Assembly: GCF_002939885.1 (NCBI RefSeq)
Contig: NZ_MDED01000009.1
Span: forward strand, 1-64,000
Reading direction: 5' to 3'
Source of the DNA: Xanthomonas cucurbitae
GTDB lineage: Bacteria; Pseudomonadota; Gammaproteobacteria; Xanthomonadales; Xanthomonadaceae
Length of the DNA: 64,000 bases
Under the pieces are notes generated by a model that did not search any database, was not told the origin of the DNA, and saw only the letters and a program-made list of their open reading frames with translations. Made by a program: the position numbers and the translations under genes. Shown here in pieces: positions 50,883 through 59,597 of the stretch; positions within the stretch are counted from its first letter, which is position 1, and each line of letters opens with the position of its first letter.

Positions 50883-52040
50883 TCATTGCGCGGACGGTGA
50901 GGTGTCCACCGCCACCTGCGGCGCGGCCACGGCCGCTTCGGCTGCCCTGGCGAGTGCGGCGGCAGAGGCCACCTGGGCGCTGGAGGACACCCGTGGTGCG
51001 GCAGTGCGCGGGGTGGCGGCGGCAGTCGCTGCCGGTGTTGCTGCGGTGGCGGTCGGCACCGCGCCTGCGGTCGGCTTTTCGACGGTGGCGGTGCCGGTGG
51101 CCGGCGCGCCGCTCAGGTCTGGCACCTGCGTGTCCGCATCCGGGGTCGGCTTGCCCAGCGCCACGCCCTGGCCGGCGCCGGCCAGCGCGGCCCGCTGGGC
51201 GTCCTGGGTCATCACCACGATGCTGATGCGGCGGTTCACCGGGTTCTGCGGGTCGGTCTGGTCGAACAGCACCGACGAAGACAGCCCCACCACGCGGGTC
51301 ACCTTGGCATCTTCCATGCCGCCACCCACCAGCGCGCGGCGTGCGGCATTGGCGCGATCGGCGCTGAGTTCCCAGTTGGTGTAGCCGGCGTCGCTGCTGT
51401 AGGCGGTGATGTCGGTATGCCCGGTGATGCTGATGTGGTTGGGCACCTGGTTGATGAAGCTGGACAGCTCATGCAGGATCGCCACCGTATACGGCTTGAG
51501 CTGGTCGCGGCCGATGTCGAACATCGGGCGGTTCTGCTTGTCCACGATCTGGATGCGCAGGCCATCGGGCGTGAGATCCAGCAGCAGCTGGTCCTTGAAC
51601 GGCTCCAGTGCCTGGCTCTTGTCGATGGCTTCCTTCAGGTCCTGCATCAGCGCTTCCAGGCGCCGCTTGTCCTTGGCGCGGCTGTCCGTGTCGGTGTCGG
51701 CCGCGTTGTCGCGCTTGCGGCCCATTTCGTCCTTCTGTCCCTTGGCCATGTCGGCGGTGCCGCCGAGCTTGATCATCGAGGTGCTGGCGCCGCCGGGCCC
51801 GCTCATGCCGGGCGAAGGCGCCGGCGACTTGCCGGTCAGTGGGCTGGGGTTGCGAAAGTATTCGGAGATCGCCGCGCGCTGTTCCTTGGTGGTGGCCGCC
51901 ATCAGCCACAACACCAGGAAGAAGGCCATCATCGCGGTCACGAAGTCGGCGAAGGCCACCTTCCAGGCGCCGCCGTGATGGCCGCCGCCCTGCACCTTCT
52001 TGACCCGTCGGATGATGACGGTGGATTTGCCCTCGGCCAT
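50883..52040 (-). CDS. motB: flagellar motor protein MotB
   Basis: A 385-aa stator protein. The single helix (about 28-47) contains AFADFVTAMMAFFLVLW with proton-carrying Asp32; the OmpA-type peptidoglycan-binding domain (about 165-300) has ISITGHTDIT and NRRISIVV. The C-terminal 80 residues are an Ala/Thr-rich extension, longer than in E. coli. It forms the MotA4/5-MotB2 stator with the product of the gene upstream, 10 bp away. Start ATG 52040 (MAEGKSTVIIRRVKK). Confidence 0.97.
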   Translation of the reverse strand: MAEGKSTVIIRRVKKVQGGGHHGGAWKVAFADFVTAMMAFFLVLWLMAATTKEQRAAISEYFRNPSPLTGKSPAPSPGMSGPGGASTSMIKLGGTADMAKGQKDEMGRKRDNAADTDTDSRAKDKRRLEALMQDLKEAIDKSQALEPFKDQLLLDLTPDGLRIQIVDKQNRPMFDIGRDQLKPYTVAILHELSSFINQVPNHISITGHTDITAYSSDAGYTNWELSADRANAARRALVGGGMEDAKVTRVVGLSSSVLFDQTDPQNPVNRRISIVVMTQDAQRAALAGAGQGVALGKPTPDADTQVPDLSGAPATGTATVEKPTAGAVPTATAATPAATAAATPRTAAPRVSSSAQVASAAALARAAEAAVAAPQVAVDTSPSAQ

Positions 52041-52050
52041 GACCGCGGTC

Positions 52051-52905
52051 CTACTTGATCGTCTTCAGGTGCGTTTCGAAATCGCCGAAGCTCGGACGCA
52101 CATTGGACGGCAGGGTCTTGCGGGCGAACTCCAGCGCGATCTTCGGGTTGTAGCCGCGCAGGCAGGCCAGCAGCGCGGTCTTGACGGCCTCATAGATGCG
52201 CCCGTCCTGCTCGGCGCGCGCTTCCATCGCCGCCGACAGCGGCGACACGAAGCCATACGCCAGCAGGATGCCCAGGAACGTGCCGACCAGCGCGGCGCCG
52301 ACGTGTTTGCCGATCTCCTCGATCGGCCCGCCGATCGAGCCCATGGTAATCACGATGCCCAGCACGGCGGCCACGATGCCGAAGCCGGGCAGGCCGTCGG
52401 AGACCTTGCTCAGCGCGTGCGCCGGCGCCAGGGCTTCGTGGTGATGCTTTTCCAGTTCCAGTTCGAGCAGCGGCTCCAGCTCGTGCGGCTCGATGTTGCT
52501 GCCGATCATCAGGCGCAGGCAATCGGTGATGAAGTCCAGCAGGTGATGGTCGGCCACCACCTTGGGATAGTTACCGAAGATGGTGCTGTCCTGGGGCCTT
52601 TCGACATGGTCTTCCAGTGCCATGAAGCCATCGCGGCGGGCCTTGTTCAACAGCTCGTAGATCAGGCTCAAGGTGGCCCTGTAGTCGTCGGAGCTGTACT
52701 GCGGGCCCTTGAACACGCCCATGATGCCGGTGAGCGTCTCCTTGACGATCTTGCCCGGGGTGCTGACCAGGAACGCGCCCAACGCCGCGCCGCCGATAAT
52801 CATCAATTCGTAGGGTTGCCACAACGCGCCCAGCTTTCCATGCGACAGCACGTAGCCGCCGAGGACGCTGACGATGACGACGATGAAGCCAACGATGATG
52901 AGCAT
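52051..52905 (-). CDS. motA: flagellar motor protein MotA
   Basis: A 284-aa membrane protein with four helices: two near the N-terminus (about 1-20 and 33-52) and two around 170-222, separated by the cytoplasmic loop that touches the rotor. GFGIVAAVLGIVITMGSIGG and GTFLGILLAYGFVSPL are the pore helices. The ATG at 52905 (MLIIVGF) is the family start; a GTG five codons earlier is possible. First gene of motA-motB; no other flagellar genes lie in this window. Confidence 0.97.
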   Translation of the reverse strand: MLIIVGFIVVIVSVLGGYVLSHGKLGALWQPYELMIIGGAALGAFLVSTPGKIVKETLTGIMGVFKGPQYSSDDYRATLSLIYELLNKARRDGFMALEDHVERPQDSTIFGNYPKVVADHHLLDFITDCLRLMIGSNIEPHELEPLLELELEKHHHEALAPAHALSKVSDGLPGFGIVAAVLGIVITMGSIGGPIEEIGKHVGAALVGTFLGILLAYGFVSPLSAAMEARAEQDGRIYEAVKTALLACLRGYNPKIALEFARKTLPSNVRPSFGDFETHLKTIK

Positions 52906-53255
52906 GGCGCAGCCAGACACGGACGGGGGGTACTAGTGGTTTCGGCTTGCGCCGCCGATTCTTGAAGCGGCAGGTGTCGCGCAACTGAACCAATGCACGA
53001 GTGTCGCAGCGGCCTCATGCAGGCGATGGCCGCTCTTGCCGTCGTCCGGCACCGGCGCCCGCAGCTGCGACGCCGACAGGCCTGCCGTACCGATTGCGCC
53101 AGGCCTCGGCAAGCACGTGCCGGGCGCCGCCCTTGCAACCGGGCGGGCGAACTGCGGCCTTCCAGCGTTGGCCTGGCCGCATTGGCGACGCGATCGACAT
53201 GGCCCGATCCGGGGCATTGCAGCCACCGCGCTGTCGTGCACGGCGGCGCCTGGCG
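52906..53255. other. intergenic stretch between msrB and motA, nothing recognised
   Basis: It should contain the motA promoter on the minus strand. No clear sigma-28 or sigma-70 element, repeat or RNA gene was identified, and open frames here are not credible. Confidence 0.4.
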
Positions 53256-53720
53256 TCAGGCTGGCTGGGCCTCGACGCCGCTGCGCTGCAACCGATTGGG
53301 AAGTGGCTGGCCGTTCTCGGTGAAGCCCAGCGACACCGAGTTGAGGCAGTGGCGCTCGCCGGTCGGCGGCGGGCCGTCCGGAAAGACATGGCCCAGATGG
53401 CTGTCGCAGCGCGCGCACACGATTTCGGTGCGGATCATGCCGTGGCTGGTATCGCGGATCTGGCGCACATGGGCGCTGTCGTAGGGGGCGAAGAAGCTGG
53501 GCCAGCCGGTGCCGGAGTCGAACTTGGCGCTGGAGCGGAACAGCGGCAACCCGCACAGGCGGCAGGTGTAGACCCCATCGAGCTTGTTGTCCAGGAACAC
53601 CCCGCAGAACGGCGCCTCGGTGCCGTGCTGCAGCAAGACACGGCGTTCCTCTGCGCTGAGTCCGGCAACCAGGGTCTGGCGCTGGGCGGGGGACGGCGGG
53701 GTGAGGTCGAACTGGCTCAT
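53256..53720 (-). CDS. msrB: peptide-methionine (R)-S-oxide reductase MsrB
   Basis: A 154-aa repair enzyme reducing methionine-R-sulfoxide in proteins. Zinc ligands are Cys53, Cys56 (CRLCG) and Cys102, Cys105 (CARC); the catalytic Cys125 is in [10 protein letters not shown], after [21 protein letters not shown] is also a family signature. The ATG at 53720 has GAGAG upstream. Single gene; a likely response to oxidative stress. Confidence 0.96.
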   Translation of the reverse strand: MSQFDLTPPSPAQRQTLVAGLSAEERRVLLQHGTEAPFCGVFLDNKLDGVYTCRLCGLPLFRSSAKFDSGTGWPSFFAPYDSAHVRQIRDTSHGMIRTEIVCARCDSHLGHVFPDGPPPTGERHCLNSVSLGFTENGQPLPNRLQRSGVEAQPA

Positions 53721-54109
53721 GAGGCTCTCGCATCTACGGCCGGCGGACGGCCGGCGCCTGTGTCCCGTGATGTGGGCGTTGGTGGAAGGGTTCAACCGCC
53801 CGTCGCCGCCAAGGCGTCGCAGCCCTGGTCCAGCATCGCCGGCGAGCATGCGGACGCGGCCGCGCCAGCACGTTTGCCGGGTGCTGCGGATGGGCTTCTC
53901 CGGCAACGAAAACGCCCGTCGCTTTGGCAGGCGCGAACGGTGCGAAGGCGCAGGCGGGCATGTTTCATCCCGGGCGCGCAGACGTGGGCGAGGATCCACC
54001 CAGCGGCGCGTGCTACCCAACGCGTTCATCCGCCGGCCGGGCCGGTGCATTGCGGCGCCGGCCGGCCACCCCCATTGCATACGGACGACCCACACACCCG
54101 GGGGCCGAC
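53721..54109. other. intergenic stretch upstream of msrB and the interrupted secreted-protein gene, nothing recognised
   Basis: Divergent promoters must be here. No clear repeat, operator or RNA gene was seen. Confidence 0.4.
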
Positions 54110-54520
54110 ATGGCCATCCAGTCTTCGATGCGCACGAATGCGTTCTGCCTGCTGCTGGCCGCCGCCGGGGCGGCGCAGGCGCAATCGGCCACCACCACGC
54201 GCGCGTCCAATCCCCTGCAACCGGTCACCGCGCCGACGCAGCCTGTGCAGGTGCCATCGTAACTGGGGCAACGCCCGGCCGCACCGACCATTCCGACGCA
54301 ACTGGGGCAACGCCCGACCACGCCGACCCTTCCGACCCGGGGGGCGGCCTCGCCTGCCACCACCCAGGGGATGCCGGCCATGGCGCCGATGGTCTACGAC
54401 CGCACTGGCCGCCTGTTGCCCGGCATGCAACCGGCCGGTCCCAACCGGGTGCTGGACACCCGGACCGGGCGGTATTACGACGCAGTGCCTGCCGGCGACG
54501 GGCTGCGGATCGTGCGTTGA
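54110..54520 (+). pseudogene. small secreted Pro/Thr-rich protein gene interrupted by an in-frame TAA
   Basis: From the ATG at 54110 the frame encodes a signal peptide ([16 protein letters not shown]) and a Pro/Thr-rich region, then meets TAA at 54260-54262. The same frame continues without another stop to TGA at 54518, reading LGQRPAAPTIPTQ, LGQRPTTPTLPT, YDRTGRLLPGMQP and DTRTGRYYDAVPAGDGLRIVR. The sequence after the stop repeats as CAACTGGGGCAACG 39 bp later with CAA in the matching place, so a single C-to-T change most likely made the stop. Either a recent nonsense mutation or a short secreted peptide. Confidence 0.65.
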
Positions 54521-54754
54521 CGGCGGGCGCCCCGCGTCGCCGGCCGCGGCAGGTGGGCAGGGCGCCGCAGGTGGCCGTCCTGGCGGTGGCTACCGGCAGC
54601 AGCACAGGCCCGTGTGGGCGCTCCGCTCGGCGCCAGGCCGGCCTGCCCGGCCATCGCGTGCCGGTTGCCGGATGAGGCAATGCCCAGGCGCAGCCGGTCT
54701 GGCGCGTCGCCTGGCCGCCGTTTCCGGGCCTGCCCTGGCCGGCCGGACGGCCGC

Positions 54755-55234
54755 TCAATCGGCGATGGGCAACGTCAGGGTCTCCTTGACCTCTTCCATC
54801 ACGATGTAGCTCTTGGATTCGCGCACATGCGGCAAGGTCAGCAAGGTGCTGCCGAGCAGCTTGCGGTAGGAGGCCATCTCGCTGATGCGCGCCTTGAGCA
54901 GGTAGTCGAAATCGCCGGAGACCAGATGGCATTCCAGCACGTTGGGCAGCTTTAGGGCCGCGCGGCGGAATTCCTCGAAGATGTCGCCGGATTTGTAGGC
55001 CAGGCTGATCTCCACGAACACCAGCAGGCTGGCCTTGAGGTAGTGCGGGTCCAGCCGTGCGTAGTAGCCGGTGATGGCGCTGTCGCGCTCCAGCCGGCGC
55101 ACGCGCTCGGTGCAGGGGGTGGTCGACAGCCCCACCCGCTCGCCGAGTTCGGTGAACGAAATCCGCCCCTCCTGCTGCAGGATGCGCAGGATCTTGCGGT
55201 CGATCTTGTCCAGCTCGCGCGTGCGGGTGGCCAT
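54755..55234 (-). CDS. dadR: Lrp/AsnC-family regulator, probable DadR
   Basis: A 159-aa regulator: N-terminal helix-turn-helix (LDKIDRKILRILQQEGRISFTELGERVGLS at about 7-37), then the RAM effector domain (VFVEISLAYKSG, CHLVSGDFDYLLKARI). It is divergent from dadA, and in related bacteria DadR activates the dad operon in response to alanine. The ATG at 55234 is chosen since GGAG lies about nine bases upstream; a GTG five codons earlier is an alternative. Confidence 0.9.
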   Translation of the reverse strand: MATRTRELDKIDRKILRILQQEGRISFTELGERVGLSTTPCTERVRRLERDSAITGYYARLDPHYLKASLLVFVEISLAYKSGDIFEEFRRAALKLPNVLECHLVSGDFDYLLKARISEMASYRKLLGSTLLTLPHVRESKSYIVMEEVKETLTLPIAD

Positions 55235-55316
55235 GGGCTTTGTCTCCACAAGGTTTGGCAGGAAGTTTCACTGCAATGGCGAGTCGATTCCAGTAATCGC
55301 ACTGCCTGGATCGCAA

Positions 55317-55322
55317 TATACT
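55317..55322 (+). promoter_or_regulatory. candidate -10 element for dadA
   Basis: TATACT lies 60 bp before the dadA start in the divergent dadR-dadA gap. No good -35 is found 17 bp upstream, consistent with a promoter needing an activator such as DadR, but this is a weak call. Confidence 0.3.
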
Positions 55323-55381
55323 GCGTCTAACTGTCTCCCGCAGCGCCTGGTTGTGGGGGAATACCCTTTCAGGAGAGCGAC

Positions 55382-56671
55382 ATGCGGGTGCTCATTCTCG
55401 GTAGCGGCGTCATCGGCACCACCAGCGCGTGGTATCTGGCCCAGGCCGGCTGCGAGGTCACCGTCATCGACCGCCAACCGGCGGCGGCGCTGGAGACCAG
55501 CTACGCCAATGCCGGCCAGCTGTCGTTCGGCTACACCTCGCCGTGGGCCGCCCCCGGCGTGCCCGGCAAGGCAGTGAAGTGGCTATTCGAACAGCACGCG
55601 CCGCTGTCGATCCGCCCCACCCGCGACCTGCGCCAGCTGGCGTGGCTGAGCCAGATGCTGCGCAACTGCACCGCCGAGCGTTATGCGGTGAACAAGGCGC
55701 GCATGGTGCGCATGTCCGACTACAGCCGCGACTGCCTCAATGCCTTGCGTGCCGACACCGGCATCCAATTCGAAGGCCGCCAGCTCGGCACCACCCAGCT
55801 GTTCCGCACCCAGCAGCAGCTGGACGCCGCCGCGCAGGACATCGAGATATTGGCCCAGTACGGCGTGCCGTACGAACTGCTGGGCCCGGCGCAGATCGCC
55901 CAGTACGAACCCGGCCTGGCCGGCGGCGGTGCGCAGATGGCCGGTGCCCTGCGCCTGCCCGAAGACCAGACCGGCGACTGCCGGCTGTTCACCCAGCGCC
56001 TGGCCGAACTGGCCGCGCAGGCCGGGGTGCAGTTCCGTTACGGGCAGCAGATCGAGCGGCTGCAGCACGCTGGCGGCGAGATCACCGGCGTGCAGATCGA
56101 TGGCCGCAGCGAGACCGCCGACCGCTACGTGCTGGCGCTGGGCAGCTATTCGGCCGACATGCTGTTGTCGCTGGGCCTGCACTTGCCGGTGTATCCGCTG
56201 AAGGGGTACTCGCTGACGATTCCGATCCGCGATGCGCAGCGCGCGCCGACCTCCACGGTGCTGGACGAAAGCTACAAGATCGCGCTGACCCGCTTCGACG
56301 ACCGCATCCGCGTCGGCGGCATGGCCGAGGTGGCCGGCTTCGACCTGTCGCTGAATCCGCGTCGCCGCGCCACGCTGGAAATGGTGGTCAACGACCTGTA
56401 TCCCGGCGGCGGTGATCTGGCCCAGGCCGAGTTCTGGACCGGCCTGCGCCCGGCCACGCCGGACGGCACCCCGGTGGTGGGCGCCACCCCGTTCGCCAAC
56501 CTGTTCCTCAACACCGGCCACGGCACGCTGGGCTGGACCATGGCCTGCGGCTCCGGGCGCTACCTGGCCGATCTGATGCAGGGCCGTACGCACGAGATCG
56601 ATACCGAAGGGCTGGACGTGTTCCGCTACCTGTCGCCGCGCACTGCGCGCCCGCAGCGGGAGGCCGCGTAG
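55382..56671 (+). CDS. dadA: D-amino acid dehydrogenase small subunit
   Basis: A 429-aa FAD enzyme of the inner membrane that oxidises D-alanine to pyruvate and ammonia, passing electrons to the respiratory chain. The dinucleotide-binding motif is [16 protein letters not shown] (4-19); [14 protein letters not shown] and [15 protein letters not shown] are family signatures. The ATG at 55382 has AGGAG upstream. It is followed directly by the alanine racemase gene, together forming the dad catabolic operon. Confidence 0.96.
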   Translation: MRVLILGSGVIGTTSAWYLAQAGCEVTVIDRQPAAALETSYANAGQLSFGYTSPWAAPGVPGKAVKWLFEQHAPLSIRPTRDLRQLAWLSQMLRNCTAERYAVNKARMVRMSDYSRDCLNALRADTGIQFEGRQLGTTQLFRTQQQLDAAAQDIEILAQYGVPYELLGPAQIAQYEPGLAGGGAQMAGALRLPEDQTGDCRLFTQRLAELAAQAGVQFRYGQQIERLQHAGGEITGVQIDGRSETADRYVLALGSYSADMLLSLGLHLPVYPLKGYSLTIPIRDAQRAPTSTVLDESYKIALTRFDDRIRVGGMAEVAGFDLSLNPRRRATLEMVVNDLYPGGGDLAQAEFWTGLRPATPDGTPVVGATPFANLFLNTGHGTLGWTMACGSGRYLADLMQGRTHEIDTEGLDVFRYLSPRTARPQREAA

Positions 56672-57771
56672 TGCGTCCTGCGCAAGCGTTGATCGACCTG
56701 GACGCGTTGCGTCACAACTATCGGCTGGCCAAGCAACTGGGCGGCAGCAAGGCGCTGGCGGTGGTGAAGGCCGATGCCTACGGGCACGGTGCGGTGCGCT
56801 GCGCGCAGGCACTGGAGCCGGAAGCCGACGGCTTTGCGGTGGCCTGCATCGAAGAAGCGCTGGAACTGCGCCAGGCCGGCATCCGTGCGCCGATCCTGCT
56901 GCTGGAAGGCTTTTTCGAACAGGACGAGCTGCGCCTGATCGCCGAGCACGACCTGTGGACGGTGGTGTCCACCTCGCAGCAGGTGCGCGCGCTGGCCGGG
57001 TTCCAGAGCCCGCGGCCGCTGCGCATCTGGTTGAAGCTGGACAGCGGCATGCACCGGCTTGGCCTGTCGCCGGAGGATTTCCGCGCCGCCTGGCTGCGTT
57101 TGCGCGGGCTGCCGCAGATCGCCTCGGTGGTGTTGATGACCCACCTGGCGCGCGCCGACGAACTGGAGTGCAGCCGCACCGACGAACAGGCGGTGGCCTT
57201 CGCGCTCACCGCTGGCGGCATGCGTGCGGAAACCAGCATTCGCAATTCGCCCGGCCTGCTCGGCTGGCCGGCGTTGCGCAACGACTGGTCGCGCCCGGGC
57301 CTGATGCTGTACGGCGCCAATCCATTTCCGCACGACACCGAAAATACCGTGCAACTGCGCCCGGTGATGACGTTGCGCTCGCGGATCATCTCGGTGCGCG
57401 AGCTGCCGGCCGGCGAACCGGTGGGCTACGGCGCCCGCTTCGTGGCGCAGCGGCCCACCCGCGTGGGCGTGGTGGCGATGGGCTATGCCGACGGTTACCC
57501 GCAGTTCGCGCCCAATGGCACCCCGGTGCTGGTGGACGGCCAGGTCTGCCCGCTGATCGGGCGGGTTTCCATGGACATGCTCACGGTGGATCTGACCGAC
57601 CATCCGCAGGCGGATATCGGCACGCCGGTGCAGCTGTGGGGCGATGCACCACGGCCCGGCGCGTTGGCGGCGCACTGCAATGTCAGCGCATATCAGCTGC
57701 TGTGTGGTCTGAAGCGGGTGCCGAGGGTGTATGTGGGCGAAGCGGCGTCGGGCGAGGTTGCAGCGCGGTAG
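56671..57771 (+). CDS. alr: alanine racemase (catabolic, DadX type)
   Basis: A 366-aa PLP enzyme interconverting L- and D-alanine, here supplying D-alanine to DadA. PLP-binding Lys33 is in [10 protein letters not shown], and the second catalytic base Tyr253 in [21 protein letters not shown] follows. The start is a GTG at 56671 overlapping the last base of the dadA stop, so translation is coupled. In many Xanthomonas it is the sole alanine racemase and so also serves wall synthesis. Confidence 0.95.
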   Translation: MRPAQALIDLDALRHNYRLAKQLGGSKALAVVKADAYGHGAVRCAQALEPEADGFAVACIEEALELRQAGIRAPILLLEGFFEQDELRLIAEHDLWTVVSTSQQVRALAGFQSPRPLRIWLKLDSGMHRLGLSPEDFRAAWLRLRGLPQIASVVLMTHLARADELECSRTDEQAVAFALTAGGMRAETSIRNSPGLLGWPALRNDWSRPGLMLYGANPFPHDTENTVQLRPVMTLRSRIISVRELPAGEPVGYGARFVAQRPTRVGVVAMGYADGYPQFAPNGTPVLVDGQVCPLIGRVSMDMLTVDLTDHPQADIGTPVQLWGDAPRPGALAAHCNVSAYQLLCGLKRVPRVYVGEAASGEVAAR

Positions 57772-57919
57772 GTGTATCGCTCTTGTCCCGTACCCTCACC
57801 CCAACCCTCGCTCCACACCTCGGCCCGCGCCTGCGGCGCAGGCGCTCCAGGGCACACGCGTCTGTGGCGCGCACGCTGTGCGCTCCCGCCCCGAGGGAAG
57901 AGGGGCTTTACGCGGCAGC

Positions 57920-58501
57920 TCACAACCCGGCAGTCCTGCGATCCCCGCGAAACTGCTTGCGCACCCAGTCGTCGATCATCGCCTTCTCGAACCGCAGCGG
58001 ATCGCTGTCGGTCAGGCGCGGGCCACTCATCAGGAAGGCGGCGTCCACCAGCTTGCGTTCGCCCTGGTCGATCACCCGTCCATTGGCATCGGTCAAGGTG
58101 TAGTGGAAGCTCAGGCGTGGCGGATAAATTTCCCTGACCACGCGCACGTCCTGCATGCGTGGGCCGTGCCAGGGCTCGTACTGGCCCGCACGGCGGATAT
58201 CGGTGATGGTCACGCTCAGGTGCTGGCCCGCCGGCAGCCGGCGTGCGGCACTTCGCCGGAAATGTGTTGCCAGCTGCGTCACCCAGTCACCGCGTTGCGC
58301 TTCCCAGCGGTTGCCGCTGAAGCGCATCTCGGAGAATTGGGCAGGGTCTGCCCAGCGCACGTCCACCCGGCCGTCGCTGCTCAATGCGCGCGGCGCCTGC
58401 GGGTCGGTGACGGAGCGGGCGCCGGTCTGCGCGCCGGCACCTGCGGCGGCGAGTAGACCAACCAGCAACAGGACATGGGCGGCGACATGGGACGTTTTCA
58501 T
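57920..58501 (-). CDS. DUF3016 secreted protein
   Basis: A 193-aa protein with a signal peptide (VLLLVGLLAAAGAGAQ) and a DUF3016 domain: VDVRWADPAQFSEMRFSGNR at the start, ITDIRRAGQYEPW, and ERKLVDAAFLMSGPR. Family function is unknown. The ATG at 58501 has GGAGG seven bases upstream; an upstream ATG at 58558 would move the signal peptide inwards and is rejected. Confidence 0.9.
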   Translation of the reverse strand: MKTSHVAAHVLLLVGLLAAAGAGAQTGARSVTDPQAPRALSSDGRVDVRWADPAQFSEMRFSGNRWEAQRGDWVTQLATHFRRSAARRLPAGQHLSVTITDIRRAGQYEPWHGPRMQDVRVVREIYPPRLSFHYTLTDANGRVIDQGERKLVDAAFLMSGPRLTDSDPLRFEKAMIDDWVRKQFRGDRRTAGL

Positions 58502-58709
58502 GCAAGGCCTCCAAGCTGGTACACCGCGTACCGTGACGATTGCAGTGTGGGGATGCAATGCGTTGCTCGCAACGCGTGGCGTGGTTCCGGCCGGCGCGGC
58601 GTTGCCGTGCGGTTAATGGCCGGCGCCGTGCGCGAGCGTTCACACCCGTGACGGCGAGTTCACCGCGCCTGCGCTCGCGCTTCACGGTCAGGCCAGGAAG
58701 ATCGCCAAC

Positions 58710-59207
58710 ATGGACACCCACCCCCACCGCACAAAATCCGTCGGCTCGCCGCCTGGCCACATGCCGGCAGATGTCCGTCTACAGTTCATCGATTGGGCAA
58801 AACAGCACGGGCACAACCCGGTCACCGGCGCGGCGGCCTTTGTCGCCTTGCAGAGTGAGGTGGATCTGGACCTGGCCACCCGGCCACTGCAACTGGCTCC
58901 CGACGCGGACGCGCGCACCGCGCTGCGCGACCACCTGGCGGCACTCGGCCGTCAGGTCGATGTCGCAGTGCAGTTTCCGCCGGTCTATGCGTATTCCAGC
59001 GCGACCGGGGTGGACTACCGCTATTCGTTGATGCTGGTGATTGCCGAAGATTGCGTGGAGTGGACCGGGCGGGTCTGGCAGGGCCTGGATTACCAGGGCA
59101 TGCTGACCGGGCGCGGCCAAGGGCCGCGTGCCAACTACACCCAACTGGCGCGAATGGCGCTGGAAAATGAGCTTGATCAGGAGCGACCGCGCTATGTCCA
59201 GGCATGA
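58710..59207 (+). CDS. hypothetical protein, first of an overlapping pair
   Basis: A 165-aa soluble protein, starting MDTHPHRTKSVG. The middle has strands such as VDVAVQFPPVYAYS and YRYSLMLVIAEDCVEW. No family recognised. It overlaps the next gene by 14 bp, so the two are co-expressed and their products may work together. Confidence 0.7.
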   Translation: MDTHPHRTKSVGSPPGHMPADVRLQFIDWAKQHGHNPVTGAAAFVALQSEVDLDLATRPLQLAPDADARTALRDHLAALGRQVDVAVQFPPVYAYSSATGVDYRYSLMLVIAEDCVEWTGRVWQGLDYQGMLTGRGQGPRANYTQLARMALENELDQERPRYVQA

Positions 59208-59484
59208 ACTGGAATTGGACCTGCCGTTGGGCGCGCAGGTGACCCCGCCCGACGACGCATTCAGCCAGCGCTGTCGCAGCGAATGCGCCGAGCTGGGTCT
59301 GAGCCGGGTACGGGTGCTGCTGCTGGATGCCGACTACGCGCGATCCACCGCCTGGCGCGAGGAAGCCCAGCGCTGGATGGACGAACAGCTGCGCCGCGAG
59401 GGTGAGTGGGTATTTCGCGGCGTGGTGGGCGGCATCGTGCTGCTGGCAGCCTGCATCGCGCTGGCGGCGGCAACGTTGTGGTGA
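59194..59484 (+). CDS. small hypothetical protein with a C-terminal membrane anchor
   Basis: Ninety-six residues: a soluble acidic N-terminal part (LELDLPLGAQVTPPDD), a helical region (REEAQRWMDEQLRREGEW), then one hydrophobic helix at the C-terminus (VVGGIVLLAACIALAAATLW). This is the layout of a tail-anchored protein. The ATG at 59194 has AGGAG about ten bases upstream and lies inside the end of the upstream gene. Function unknown. Confidence 0.7.
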   Translation: MSRHELELDLPLGAQVTPPDDAFSQRCRSECAELGLSRVRVLLLDADYARSTAWREEAQRWMDEQLRREGEWVFRGVVGGIVLLAACIALAAATLW

Positions 59485-59597
59485 AACCGCGCAGGCTTGC
59501 AGCGTTGGTGCTGGTCCGGGAATGCCTGCGGCCGGTCAGGGCGCATGTGTGACCTCGGCCGCCAGCGTGTGCACCCGCTGACGACATCGGCCGTGGT

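Noticed and set aside
52933-53733. A minus-strand open frame of 266 codons around msrB
   Set aside because: It overlaps msrB in another frame and has Arg/Pro-rich shadow composition.
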